The position numbers were made by a program, and so were the translations under genes. 64,000 bases of DNA from Ligustrum vulgare (lineage: Eukaryota > Streptophyta > Magnoliopsida > Lamiales > Oleaceae). Shown here piece by piece: positions 46,991 to 59,437 of this stretch; within the stretch, counting starts at the first letter, position 1, and the number at the start of each line of letters is the position of its first letter. The notes under the pieces were generated by a model, which had not been told where the DNA came from, did no database searches, and was given only the letters and a program-made list of their open reading frames with translations. The stretch lies in contig OY743168.1 in assembly GCA_963555705.1 (NCBI GenBank), forward strand, positions 24,434,139 through 24,498,138, read 5' to 3'.

Positions 46991-48256
46991 TCTTTTTCTT
47001 TATTTATAATATATAAAAGTAAGGTACTTTCCAAAATCATATTTTGGAACTTTTCTTGCCTAAAGTGTCTTTCCTAAAATAGAAGTATTTCAATGAATGA
47101 GAATACTTTTGATAATTATACTATTATTTTGAAATCGAAAAATATTCAATATGGGTATCAAATCGAAGATCTTAACGAGAACTTTAATACGAATTCACAA
47201 GTTAGAGTCAACTGTAAATATGTCGTCCTTAAAATCACATGAAAGACTAAAGATAAAAAAATTATTTTGTACCTTTTACTTTTTCTCCCTCTATTCCAAA
47301 ATTGTTTTATTTAAGTCCTATAGTGATTTTTCATTTCTTAACTAGATTTAATTTGGTCATATATAATTAATTTCAATTCGAGTTGATTTTCTTATCAAAT
47401 TAAAAGCAATAATAAATATCCAAACTTTTATGTAACTTAATTAAGTCCGAATAATTTTTGCAACTTCATATTTTGATCAAATATTTGTTTAATATATTTA
47501 AATATCAAATATTAGATTAAGATAGTCAGTATCAATTCTAATAGTATTATTCCGTTATTCGGGTAGAGATAAATTTATTTTTTATAATCTAAAAATTATA
47601 TTTTGGAAAGTTGAATTACGTCAATAATCATTACAAAAAAGAATAGTTATGCAAATAGTCATTTTTTATTTTTATTTTTTTATTTATTTTTATGTATATA
47701 GTAAGCCATTCAAGTTTCAAACTATTAAAACTGTAGCCATTTGGTAAAAATTTTGACCCCTACTAGGTACCTTTTATTCAAAACCTCATATTTCTAAAAC
47801 TCATTTAACATTCTATCAATAAAATAATCTACGTATAACTTCAAAAAATTCCCACTTTTTAAAAACTCATTTTTCCAAAATTTAAAATTACAAATAACAT
47901 TATTTAAAATAATGGGTCTCAAACAAGGGCTTAAGTACATATTTTCCAAAAAAATCACTATTAAAAAACCCATTTTATATATAATGTGGGCTTAAACAAT
48001 GACTATATATGTTCATAAGCGAAAAACGAAATACATAAAGGGATAGCACAAATAAGTATTGACCCATTTTTCTGCCAAAATATATTCCTAAAATGGTAAG
48101 TAGTATTAATTAACTATATATTATTCATTTTAGACAAATTTCAAATTTAAAATAATCTAGTTGAATGCAAATTTTTAAACAATTGCTTTTTCCAAGTCTC
48201 TAAGTTTCTTAATCCACCTTCCCATCTTGAAAATCAATTACATTTTTATTTTAAAT

Positions 48257-48287
<31 letters not shown>

Positions 48288-48696
48288 TGTCAATATCACA
48301 TAGATATTTTTCCTTAAAAAAAGAAATGAAAGTGGATGAAATAGGAATGTTCATCGATCTATTTTTTATTTTCCTTTTTCTTTTTAATAAAATTATGAGC
48401 GTATATAACAGATATATCTATTTTTTTAAGTATTACAAATTTTGTTTAAACGTAATTTTATTTTCTCATTTTGATATTTAAATCAATTTAAATTATAATA
48501 TTTAAAGAAATTTCCTGAAACGATAAACATACTAACGATAAAAAATAATTAAGGTGTGTGTAATTTGTACATTTTTTGTGATTAATTTTCTTCCTTTGTT
48601 TGTTATTTTTAATTAAATACTAATTTCATACGTTAACATATAAATTCGATATACGTGAGAAACAAATGATCGTGCATCGCACAGATGTAACACTAA
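46991..48696 (+). mobile_element. Second Helitron-like element, 1.7 kb, noncoding
   Basis: The left end TCTTTTTCTTTATTTATAAT follows an A. The right end CGTGCATCGCACAGATGTAA is followed by CACTAA and then T. Removing it joins AATAATGCAA to TAATAATTATTAAAAGAATA, which matches the uninterrupted repeat units (AATAATACAATAATTATCAA). CTAA fits the CTRR terminus of Helitrons. It has no gene; the small open frames inside are AT-rich chance frames. Confidence 0.6.
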
Positions 48697-49623
48697 TAAT
48701 TATTAAAAGAATAAAAATAATCTATAATTTGAAATTTTATAGATTTTTTTTTTCACAAATCCATAAATCAATTATTACAGGCATTAATTGAACTCTCATA
48801 ATTCAATTATTAAAATAAATTGATAAATTAAGAAATTTCCAAAAATGAAAGGAAAAAATAGACGACAAACTTTGTGCGTATTTATGTGACGGTTATATTG
48901 TCATTATATATATATAAATATAAATATAAATATAAATAAAATTAAAGATAAAGATAGAGATTATTAAAATAAATTGATAAAACTAAGAAATTACCTAAAA
49001 TGGAAGGTAAAAATAGGCGAAAAACTATGTGCGGATTTTATCCACGTTAACCAAATCAAAATTGATTATTTAATTAATATTAATTTACCGTTGTTACTTT
49101 TTAATTTACCTTTAGAATATTGTCCTGTCAAATTTCATTTCTCGTGATAACTCTATTAAACAATTCAAAGAACGCGTTTAATATATTTTTTTTTCTATTT
49201 TAATTCAAACAATTATCTTTTAGCCATCTCATTAACAATACTGTTTCATTCATAAACACACTCTTTGAACCACTCAAAGAACAAATTTATGCTTTTAACG
49301 AGTTTTTCTATTTTTAATTCATACAATTATGCTTTTGTTACCGATAAAAATAGATTTTTTTTTTTCAAAGTAGGATGAGTTTGAAACTTTTTATTTTTAA
49401 ACCGACTTAAATTCTTATCAAAGCCATCAATCAATTTATAATTTTTAAAATTATTTTTCAGTTAGGAATATAAAATAAATAATCTTAAAACCCTTTGGAA
49501 AAGAAAAAAACCAAAATTGAAATTTTAGTTTAAATTTATATCGTCACTATTTGGTGATGATTAAAATCAGATTTTTAATAGATTTTGATAGAAATTAATA
49601 AATATGATTGAAAAATTGTGGGT
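48697..49623. other. AT-rich DNA, no gene seen
   Basis: Contains an internal similarity: ATTAAAATAAATTGATAAA followed by AAGAAATT at 48810-48840 recurs at 48962-48990. Short TATAAATA repeats lie at 48905-48940. Nothing else identified. Confidence 0.4.
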
Positions 49624-50220
49624 TGTGAAGTAATTTGGCCCAGTCTCCATAAAGCCCAAATCCGGAAGAACCATTTTTCAGCCCAACACTCCAGTCCAAA
49701 TTGTATCACATGCTAAGTCCAAGCGCCTGAACATTTACCCGGGCCCAAGTCGCGTTTCAGAATCACTTTTTTCTGTTTCAACTGAATCTTTTATGAGCCG
49801 TTGGATCAACCACCTGGTATGCTCCCAACCGTTAGATATCCTCGCCCTTATATGTCAAATGAAGGGTCTGGAAGCACGTCCAAATTCATTCTGAATCAGA
49901 TTTTTTATCTCTCATTCATTCTTACGCCTTCTTTGTTCTTAGGCGATTTTCTCTTAATCTCCTTGATTTTCCTGAAGAAACTTTGTAAAACTTCTTTAGA
50001 TTCGTTGTAATCTTTGAGACTAGTATAGTGTTTTGTGTAAGCACAATTTGTTTGATGTTTGAGAGGTTTTATTACGCAGTTTTATTGCGATTTGTAGTCT
50101 GAAACTTTTTGTAAAAATCTTTGTGATTTGATTCAAATTCTTTCTATATTTTTGTAAAGATCTTTTGTGGGTTTAATAAACTTGTATTTTTGTTGGTTTT
50201 CTGGGTTTGAATCCTTTACA
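49624..50220 (+). repeat. 5' LTR of the older copia element
   Basis: 597 bases, TGTGAAGTAATTTGG to AATCCTTTACA. It is followed by CCATCAGAGTC, a decayed primer-binding site (compare TGGTATCAGAGC). A possible TATA region is not obvious; CTCGCCCTTATATG lies at 49841-49854. Confidence 0.93.
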
Positions 50221-50234
50221 CCATCAGAGTCTTA

Positions 50235-50768
50235 GGCTGTGTTTGATTGAAAAGATGGAAAATAGATGGTAGGAAAATATTTTCTAGGAATTGATTTGCC
50301 TTGAAATTATTTTCCTGGAAAATGTTAATTGGAAGTGTTTGATTAGATTAATTTTCCAGATGAAAAAGTGGGAGATTTTCCTAATTTTGTTGTTTAATTG
50401 ATATTTTATTTTCCGTGGCAAATAATCAAAATTTAACTATTTTAATTAAAAAAAATTAATTTTTCACTCATTTGTACTTAATAATAATAATGTTAATTTC
50501 TGAAGAAAAAAAAGTTAATTAACAATAACAAAAACGATCAAACGTGAAGCAAAAGAATTTTCCACCTTAGGTGGAAAATATTTTCTCTGCAAATAGGTAA
50601 GAAAATATTTTCAAGGCAAATGAGTTAGTTGTACTTTAAATGGTTGTACCTAAGAAAATATTTTTCAAGACAAATTTTTCCAATCAAACACCAAACAAAT
50701 ACAAAAGGTGAAAATATTTTCCATGATTTGACATTTTCCTGGAAAATGTAACTGTATCAAACATAGCC
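50235..50768. mobile_element. Tourist-like MITE in the copia leader
   Basis: Ends GGCTGTGTTTGATTG and GTATCAAACATAGCC are inverted repeats like those at 32500 and 37577. The interior has repeated GGAAAATATTTTC-type sequence. TTA precedes the left end but the right flank is AGG, so no target duplication survives. It adds 534 bases between primer site and gag. Confidence 0.65.
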
Positions 50769-51442
50769 AGGGTTTCTGATACACGAAAGAAACATTCTAA
50801 TTTTTTGAAAATTTTGAAATTTTTTCTGAAAATCTGTAAATCTTTGTGAGAAAATCCTAGATCTGAAAAACCCAAGGTTGATTCTTGTGATATCTTTGAG
50901 TTTTTCATAAGATCCTTTTAGATCTGTAAATTTGTTTACAGATTTGTTGATTCTCTTGCATACTGGAGTTTGGATCTGAAAGATCTGCAACCGGATCTAC
51001 TGTTGTTGGAAAAATTCCTAAAAACAATTGAAACGCTGAAATATTTTTGCATCAATCAGGTGAAATCCCTCAAATCTTTAGGGTTTTTGAACCCGTCTAC
51101 TTTATCTTTCACTTTTCCTCCGTTGAAGCCCTCCTTAGACCCCTTTACTGTCCTTTGTCCAGGATTCCTTTAGAGAATCTGAGAATCTAAGGGAGTTCTG
51201 GGCCGATCTAAGTAGGGTTGAGGAAAAGAAAGATATTTTCTTTCTTGTTCTTGACTGACTTCATCTATATAGTGTGTTTCTGTATATTTTTTGTTGTTAT
51301 TGTTGCTTTGTGCTGTGACTACTTTGTGTAAATTTGATCTTTGTCATTCTTGTAACTCTGTAGTTTACTATAATATTGTTGACTACCTACTATTTCTTAT
51401 CCTTGAAAATTTGTAATACTTTTCTTCCAAAATCTTTTTAAA

Positions 51443-52530
51443 ATGGCTACTGCAAAGATTGAGGTTGAGATTTGGAATGGGAAGGGGGGCTTCAGTTTAT
51501 GGCGTCAGATCCAACTAAAATGTGCTAAGGCTATAGATGAAACCTGGCCTGAAACTTTAACTGAAGAAAGAAGAACTGAACAAGATGAATTAGCTTGAAG
51601 TACTTTATTTCTTCATCTTTCTGATACTGTAATCAGGAAAGTAGGAGAAACTAAAACAGCTGCTGACCTTTGGGATAAACTAGAATAACTTTTTCTAACA
51701 GTTTCTCTTCCAAATAATTTTTTTTTTATGGAAACAATTCTTTAGCTTCAAATTTGATCCTTCCCTGGGTGCTGAAGAGAATATTGATATCCCTGGGTGC
51801 TGAAGAGAATATTGATAGGTTTAATAGAATAACACAAGACCTTCTAAATGCCAGGGAAAAAACTACTGAAGATCAGAGAGTTGTTTGTTTGTTAAATGGT
51901 ATGGGAGATAAGTACAATGATATTACAAATGCTTTGGAGTATGGTGGCCAAAAATTATCTGTGAAAATAATTCATACATCCCTTAAGAATAAAGAGCTTG
52001 AGTCCAAATCTGAACTTAAAGAAGTTTATAATGCTGAGTCCTCATTCATTAGAGGTAAAACTTCTTTCAAGGGTAATAATAATAAAACTTGGAACCACAA
52101 TAAGAACAATCCTAGGCAAACAAAAGAATATCAGACTAAGAAGTTTATACTTAACAAACCTAGAGATAAAAGATTTGATATGTTTGATAATAAGAGGTCT
52201 GATCATAACACATTTGAGACTAAAAGATATGATAACAACAAAATTGATAGAAAAATGGAAGACACTAGGAAATGTTTTTATTGTGGTAAAATGGGTCATC
52301 TTGTAAATAACTGCTTTAAGAAAATAAGAGATAATAAAAACAACAATCAACAAGAAACTGTGGATATTCAGAATAATAGTGGAGTTGTTTATGTTACCAC
52401 TTCTTCAAAAATGAAAGATGAATGGATTCTTGACTCTGGCTGTACATTTCATATGTGCCCTTATAGGGATTTGTTTGTTAATTTCTCTGACTATGCCTCT
52501 GGTTCTATGAAATTGGGCAATGATGTATGA
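51443..52530 (+). pseudogene. copia gag and protease start, several stops
   Basis: ATG at 51443 (ATAKIEVEIWNGKGGFSLW) runs to a stop near 51597, then the frame is broken repeatedly until about 51754. A 28-bp direct duplication sits at 51762-51817. The later part is open for 258 codons and ends with an intact zinc knuckle CFYCGKMGHLVNNC (from 52273) and the protease site WILDSGCTFHMC. In the related element at 25096 the knuckle is broken, so the two copies are damaged in different places. Confidence 0.85.
51762..51817. repeat. 28-bp tandem duplication in gag
   Basis: TCCCTGGGTGCTGAAGAGAA followed by TATTGATA occurs twice without a gap. 28 is not a multiple of three, so it shifts the frame. 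Confidence 0.9.
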
Positions 52531-52680
52531 TGTGATATTAAAGGGTTTGGGAAAGTGGTATTAAAACTTTGTGATAATAATACCTTGACATTAAATCATA
52601 TTAGGTACGTTCCTGACCTAAGAAGAAACCTCATCTCCTTAGGAATTCTAGATGATGAAGGTTATGACATTAGAGTCAAT

Positions 52681-52975
52681 CAGTGTTTCTAAATGCGTGC
52701 AAAGTGCGCGCCCCTCGCACGTCGCTTTGGCGAAAAGCGCGAAAAAAGAGTTTCAAAAATTTTTTATCTAAAAAACGCGAGCGCACTAAACGTGCCGAGG
52801 CGCGCTCCTGCCTTTTTTTTTCTTTTTTTTTTTTTACTTGTTCAAGTATGGGTAAAATTTAAATTAAATATCTAGGAATTGAAAAACGATTTTTAACGCC
52901 TACTCCCTCTTAAACTTCAAAAGTTTGACTCTCGGACTCCACGTTTCGTCACGCTTCATGCTTTTTAGAACACTG
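52681..52975. mobile_element. hAT MITE inserted in copia pol, 295 bp
   Basis: Ends CAGTGTTTCTAAA and TTTTTAGAACACTG are inverted repeats. The 8-bp flanks are GAGTCAAT (52673-52680) and GAGTCAAA (52976-52983), matching at 7 of 8. The interior is GC-rich (GTGCGCGCC, GGCGCGCTCC) and noncoding, unlike its surroundings. Terminal bases are shared with the hAT MITE at 22062. Confidence 0.88.
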
Positions 52976-52983
52976 GAGTCAAA

Positions 52984-53960
52984 AATGGATACACAATAAT
53001 TTTGAAAAATAATTTGTTGATAACTAGTACAGCCAAGTCTAATGGTATTTACATTCTTTATGTAAAACCCAATTCTTCTGTCTCCCTTACTGTTGAAAAT
53101 GCTAATAATGACTTGTCTAATATTTGTCATAAAAGACTAGGTCATGTAGGGCAAAAGTGTCTCAAATTGTTGGGAAAAATTGGAGTATTTGGTAAAGACA
53201 TTTTATTAAAACTACCTTTCTGTGAAGAATGTACTTTGGGTAAATAACAAATTTCATCTTCTGGTAAAGGAATACATAAATCAAATGACATTCTTGAATA
53301 CTTGCATGTAGATTTATGGGGTCCTGCCCCTGTTTGTACTGTTTCTTGATATAAATATTTTTTCTCATTGTTGATGATTATTCCAGAAAATCCTAGGAAC
53401 ATTTGCTGAAATCCAAAGACTAAACTGTTTTTGTTTTTAAAGATTGGATTACCTTGGTTAAAAATTTGAAAAACAAAAAGGTAAAAACTATCAGAACTGA
53501 TATTGGTTTAGAGTTCTGTAATTTTGAATTTGAAAATTTTTGCAAACAATAAGGTATTCTTAGACATAGGACTGTCTCATACAGTCAACAGCAAAATAGG
53601 GTTGCTGAAAGGATGAACAAAATCTTGCTTGAAAGAACAAGGTGCATGTTAATCTAATCTGATTTACCAAAAAAATTTTAGGGGGAAGTAGTTAAAACTG
53701 CATTTTTTTTTTTGATAAATAAATGTCCTTCAAGTTCTGTGGACTATAACAGATCAGATCTGGAATGATACAGTTCCAGATTATTCTTTTCTTAAAATTT
53801 TTGGTTGTGCAGCTTATGCACACCAGTCTCAATCCAAACTTGATCCCAGATCCCTGAAATGTGTTTTTATTGGTTATGGGGAAGGGGTAAAGGGCTACAA
53901 ACTGTGGGTTAAAGAACAGAGATGTTTTAAAGTCATTTTAAGCAGATTAGTTATTTTTAA
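52984..53960 (+). pseudogene. copia integrase region, multiple stops
   Basis: HKRLGHVGQKCLKLLGKIGV and CEECTLGK mark the GAG-pre-integrase domain. Then come LEYLHVDLWGP, RTDIGLEFCN and NRVAERMNK, the three acidic-residue contexts of the integrase core, in shifting frames. Stops occur at about 53245, 53347, 53550 and 53655. The protein is not recoverable as one frame. Confidence 0.82.
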
Positions 53961-55275
53961 TGAATTTTTTTCCCTGCAAGTCTGAAAAACATGAAAATCC
54001 ACTTTGTGAAAATGATTTCTTAACAACTGAAGTGAGTTTTGATGATACTCACATTCAGCCTGAGCAACCCCAACATATTCTAGTTGATATCACTGCACCC
54101 ACCACACCTAATGTGCTAGTTGATATAAGTGATGATGAAACTGATTTAAATAATTACCAATTAGCCAGAGATAGAACTAGGAGGGATGTTAGACCTCCAG
54201 TTAGATTAGATGATTTTGAATATTACTCTGCCTCAACTTTATATTCCTCTTTAGAATGTGAACCTTACTCATTTGAAGAAGCAATGGAATCTAAAGATAA
54301 AAATTTATGGCTGGAAGCCATGAAAGAGGAAATGAGTTCATTAATAAAGAATCAAACCTGGACCCTTGTTGAAAAACCTCCTAATAAAAAATTGATTGAT
54401 TGTAAATGGATCTTTAAGTTAAAAGATGTAGATTCAGAAGGGGGTAAGCCTAGATATAAAGCTAGGTTAGTTGCTAAAGGGTTTTCTAAAAAAGAAGGCA
54501 TAGATTACACTGAAATATTTTCTCTTGTTGTGAAATTTACTTCCATCAGGATATTATTTGCATTAGTTGTACAAAATGATTTAGAATTAGAGTAGATGGA
54601 TGTTAAAACTGCTTTCTTAAATGGTTTGCTTGATGAAACCATTTATATGTATCAACCTAAAGACTTTGAAAAGAAAAATAAAACTGATCTAGTGTGCCTA
54701 CTTCAGAAATCACTATATGGACTGAAGTAAGCACCTGTACAGTGGTACAAGAGATTTGACACATACATTCAGAGTTTAAATTTTCAGAAAAGTCAGTATG
54801 GTCCTTGTTTTTACTTTAAGATTGATAAATCTGACCCTGTATACCTGCTTTTGCATGTTGATGACATGATGATTGCTAGTAAGAGTCTCCATGATATTTC
54901 CCGTCTAAAGAAAATTTGAAAAATGAATTTGAAATGAAAGACCTAGGACTAGCTAGAAAAATTCTTGGAATTGACATTTTTAGAAATAGATCAGCTGGAA
55001 ATCTTTTCCTCAATCAAAAAGATTATATTGAAAAAGTTTTAAAAAAGTTTTATCTATTTGATTCTAAACCTGTTACACTTCCTTTACCTGCTCATTTTAA
55101 ATTATCAAGTGAACAATGTCCTAAATCTGCTGAAGAGGTTCACAAAATACACAATGTGCCCTACTCTAATGCAGTAGGCTCTGTGATGTACCTCATGGTC
55201 TCAACCAGACCTGATATTGCCTTCTCTGTTAGTGTTTTAAGCAGATTTATGAGTAACCCATGTGAACTACACTAG
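53960..55275 (+). pseudogene. copia reverse transcriptase region, altered catalytic motif
   Basis: 53960-54595 is open and holds the RT start ([56 protein letters not shown]). It stops at LELE followed by TAG. Later segments give [13 protein letters not shown] and SLYGLK followed by TAA. The catalytic box reads HVDDMM (54854-54871), where copia RTs have YVDD, a Tyr-to-His change. 54916-55275 is open again (VGSVMYLMVSTRPDIAFSVS). The enzyme is inactive. Confidence 0.87.
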
Positions 55276-55302
55276 GAAGCTCTGAAATCATTACTGAAAT
55301 AT

Positions 55303-55800
55303 TTGAAAAGGACTTTAAATCAGAGTCTTATGTATTCTAAGTCTGCAAATGATTTTAAACTTAAAGACATTGTAAATTCTGACTTTGCTGGAAATATTGA
55401 TAATAGAAAATCTACTTCAGCTTATTTGTTTACTCTAAATGATTCTTGCATCAGTTGGAAAGCACATCTACAAAAGTTAGTTGCTCTTTCCTCAACTGAG
55501 GCAAAATATATTGCAGCCACTGATGCAGTAAAAGAATGCATGTGGCTGAGGGGATTACTTAGTGAAATTAACTGTTTGAATGAATCTGAGGTTGAAATCT
55601 GTACTGATGGTCAAAGTGCCTTATACCTGAGCAAAAATCTTGTTTTTTTATAATAGATCTAAACATATTGATGTAAAATTTCATTTTATTAGAGATATTA
55701 CTGAAAAATGATATGTAAAACTTGTAAAGATTCCTACGCAGCTTAATCCAGCAGATGCTGGAACCAAAGTAATTCCTATAACTAAATTTAAAGATGCTCT
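55303..55800 (+). pseudogene. copia RNase H region
   Basis: Open for 116 codons with acidic contexts NSDFAGNIDNRKST, SSTEAKYIAATDA and CTDGQSALYLSKN. It is then frameshifted at a T run near 55645 and continues as SKHIDVKFHFIRDI and NPADAGTK. In the young element the second motif is STTESEYIA, so a Glu-to-Ala or -Lys change near the active-site Glu may be present. Confidence 0.82.
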
Positions 55801-55920
55801 TAGACTGCTTAACATTGTTAAATTTGATACTGCTTCTTTGTATCTTTGCAGGAAATCTTATATGGGAGTTGAATGCACTTGAAAACTGGAAACAGGACAC
55901 AGTTGCAGACTGCACCAATT

Positions 55921-55930
55921 AAGGGGAAGA
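55921..55930 (+). other. Polypurine tract of the older copia element
   Basis: AAGGGGAAGA lies two bases before the 3' LTR, where plus-strand synthesis would start. Confidence 0.75.
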
Positions 55931-55932
55931 TC

Positions 55933-56531
55933 TGTGAAGTAATTTGGCCCAGTCTGCATAAAGCCCAAATTTGGAAGAATCATTTTTCAGCCCAACACTT
56001 GAGTCCAAATTGTATCACATGCTGAGCCCAAGCGCCTGAACCTTTACCCGGGCCCAAGTCGCGTTTCAGAATCACGTTTTTTCAGTTTCAACTGAATCTG
56101 TTATGAGCCATTGGATCAACCACCCGGTACGCTCCCAACCATTAGATATCCTCGCCCTTATATGCCAGATGAAGGGTCTGGAAGCACGTCCCAATTCATT
56201 CTGAATCAGATTTTTTTCTCTTTCATCCATTCTTACGCCTTCTTTGTTTTTAGGCGATTTTCTCTTAATCTCCTTGATTTTCCTGAAGAAACTTTGTAAA
56301 ACTTCTTCAGATTTGTTGTAATCTTTGAGAGTAGTATAGTGCTATGTCTAAGCACAATTTGTTTGATGTTTGAGAGATTTTATTACGCAGTTTTATTGCG
56401 ATTTGTAGTCTGAAACTTTTTGTAAAAATCGTTGTGATTTGATTCAAACTCTTTCTATATTTTTGTAAAGATCTTTTGTGGATTTAATAAACTTGTATTT
56501 TTGTTGGTTTTCTGGGTTTGAATCCTTTACA
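55933..56531 (+). repeat. 3' LTR of the older copia element
   Basis: 599 bases, TGTGAAGTAATTTGG to AATCCTTTACA. Most differences from the 5' LTR are transitions, many of them C/T and G/A. Confidence 0.93.
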
Positions 56532-57030
56532 TTGGTCAGATGAAATGTGTGGTTAAAACTAATTGTTGACTTTGACTTGAATTAAAATCTTATTTTAATT
56601 ATTTTCCCAAATAGAAGCATAATATCAAACTTTTTTTTCATTTATAAAAATATGCTCACAAATTAATTTAATTTAACTATGTACAGTCTTTCACATTTTT
56701 TTCGCGATTTATCATAAATATTTTATAAAACAATTATTGATTTGCCTAATATTGTATGATATGGGATTACTTCTTAATTTATCACGCACGATTTATTTAT
56801 TAACATGACATTTTAAATAATTGTCTAATATATATTTCGAAGAACTTGACGAAAATTTTCAATAAAATATTAATATATTAGGAATTGAAGTCAATTTACT
56901 ATTTACAATTTTCCTCTAACAATATCAATTACGTCAACTACTTTAAAAAACAGTATTAGTACTTAAAAAAGTTACTCTAACATTCATCATATACATAAGA
57001 CGTGCAAATTAAGCACGTACTTACTTCTAG
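56532..57030 (+). mobile_element. AT-rich DNA ending in a Helitron-like 3' terminus
   Basis: CGTGCAAATTAAGCACG (57001-57015) forms a 5-bp-stem hairpin. It is followed by TACTTACTTCTAG and then T (57031). Hairpin plus CTAG before T is a Helitron 3' end. The 5' end was not found and may be left of the older copia element. No gene is seen in this interval. Confidence 0.5.
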
Positions 57031-57039
57031 TATATATAA

Positions 57040-57392
57040 AGATCAAGATAAAGATAAAGATAACTGAAAATATAAGACTCTAGAAAATAATATAGAATAT
57101 ATTAAAAATCAAAATAGTGAGATATTGAGTAGAATATATATTCATACTAGTGAATAGACGTCAAGATTACCTTGGAAAAATCTTTAAAACAAATTGAAAT
57201 ATTTCAAGAGAATTTACAGAAAATTAGTTTAGACAGCAGAAAGCAAAATTTTAGCTTTAGAAAAAGAAAAATCAGTAGATACTCCCAAGCAAGATTTAGA
57301 CAACCTAATTAATAAATTAGAAAAGTTAGACTAAGGAAAGATCAATAAATCTAGCAGATTTAAAAAGATTAAGTGGATTTATACATAATGGA

Positions 57393-57423
<31 letters not shown>

Positions 57424-59382
57424 TTTGTAGCTAGTAGTAATAAAATAATAGGCAATCCTTTATTAATTAAAACATTGGGCAGATAAATGAATTCAGAAAT
57501 AAAGACTAAAATCTAGAAATAAGACTATAACAATCTATAATATATTATATATTTCATAAGAAAAGAAAGATTTTTAGTAAATATTTAATATATCAACATT
57601 ATAGAGAAAGATACGTTTCATGCACACGTGAAGATCAATTCATATTCTTAGATTTAATAGAAAAGGATTCTTACAAAGAAATTGTTATTAAAAATCTCCC
57701 AACAAACCCATTCAGGATTAATATAATAGTGGGAGAAAATTTCGGAGCCAAAGTATTAATGTCCATATGATAGTAGTTTTATAGACATAGAACAAGGATT
57801 ATTAGGAATTATAGAATTAGATATGAATAATAAACGAGGAATATTATATTTTACAACACGCTATTTAGTTAGGACTGAGAATTTTTATCAAGACATTAAA
57901 ATATGAACAAAATCAAAATGATATCAAACGAAAAGAAACAAAGACAATTTATTGATTTGTACAGGATTTTATAGGAAGACTTAATAGTAAAAATAGCACT
58001 ACTAATTATAAATTAGAAAATAACCAGATAATTAATTTATTAGGACAAAAATGTATAAAAATCTCTGTTAGGATATGTTGGTTTTTTTGGTTTATAAACC
58101 AAATTTTAAATTACACAATTTTCCAAATCAATCTCTAACCATACACATTTTCTCTCTTCACTTTTTAACCATCCATATACATAAAAAAAAAAAAAAAAAC
58201 AGTGAAAAAAAACTGATTTTAATTCCAATAAAGCCTTCGAACATAGGCTAAGAAGTTTTCTTCAAGTATAAAAATAGTAATGAAACTTTTAAGTAAATTT
58301 GGAAATTATAGTTATCAAGTAGAACAAACAAAACAAACAAATATGAAGAAAGATGTAGCTATATTGAAATGTATGAATTTGAAAGTGATGAAGAATTAAT
58401 GTATTGGGTGGAGATGGTGAAGATGACGAGAAAGATTTTGGATATGCAGATATGGAATATTATATAATTCTTAGAAAATCGAGAAAAATAGAAATTAAAT
58501 TTTATTTAGAATAAGATCAAAAGAATATAGAAATTAAAATGGAAGAAAGTAGTGAAAGTAATAAAATAACTAAATCAGAAGTAGATCAAGAGTTTGGATA
58601 AAGAAAAGAATCAATGAATAAAGAATACGGTATTGGAGGGAAGTACTATTTTCTCCAACAAATTTATTTGATTGGGAAGAAAAAAAAAATAAAAGCTTAG
58701 AAAAAAAGAAGTAGAAGAATAATATAGTTTATCAGTAGCAAGTGATAGAAGATTAATGTTAGAAATAAATAATTATAAATCACAAGACGAACTTAGTACT
58801 GTAACTAAATGGGAAAACTCTGTAATCAAAACATATAATTGCGTACCTATACGAATGATTTTAGAAGAAACGTGGGCTTACTTAGAAACTTATTAATTAG
58901 ATATGTATGTTATAGCTAAAAGATTAAAACAGATGAAATCAGATTAAGAATGATCGGAGGAGAAAATCCTAAAAATTTTACTAGTTTTATTAGAGAAATA
59001 ATTATAGGATCGGACCCTTATAGAGATAGTTCTTAGAGCATCTCCAATGTATTCTGTGGATTGAAGAAATACACATGACACGTCAGCAAATAGAAAGAAT
59101 ATGATAAAAATCTCTCTCCAATGTACAACATGGATTATGATGTTAGGCTGACGTGACACTAAAAAAAATAGATATTATGGGGTGGAGCTTCTACATCTAG
59201 ATGCTCCGTGAAACATGCTGACTCAGTAAATAAATAAATTAAATTACTCTTTTTGTTCAAATTTATATAAAAAAGACATATGGTTATAAAAGAAGACGGG
59301 GAAAAAATTGTGCAAAAGGATAAAAAACATAAATATAAAAGACGATATAAAAATAAAAAAAACATATAATATTAGATCAAGT

Positions 59383-59437
<55 letters not shown>

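Larger units (their letters stand above)
49624..56531 (+). mobile_element. Older Ty1/copia element, heavily mutated, with two MITE insertions
   Basis: LTRs 49624-50220 and 55933-56531 (TG...CA) are flanked by TGGGT and TTGGT, a 5-bp duplication with one change. By hand I count about 32 substitutions and two indels between LTRs (about 5%), roughly seven times the divergence of the copia element at 25096. Domains follow copia order, with many stops and frameshifts. A PIF-like MITE lies in the leader and a hAT MITE within pol. Confidence 0.94.

Noticed and set aside
49801..50010. Repeated small frame (also 56111-56299)
   Set aside because: LTR sequence of the older copia element, not a gene.
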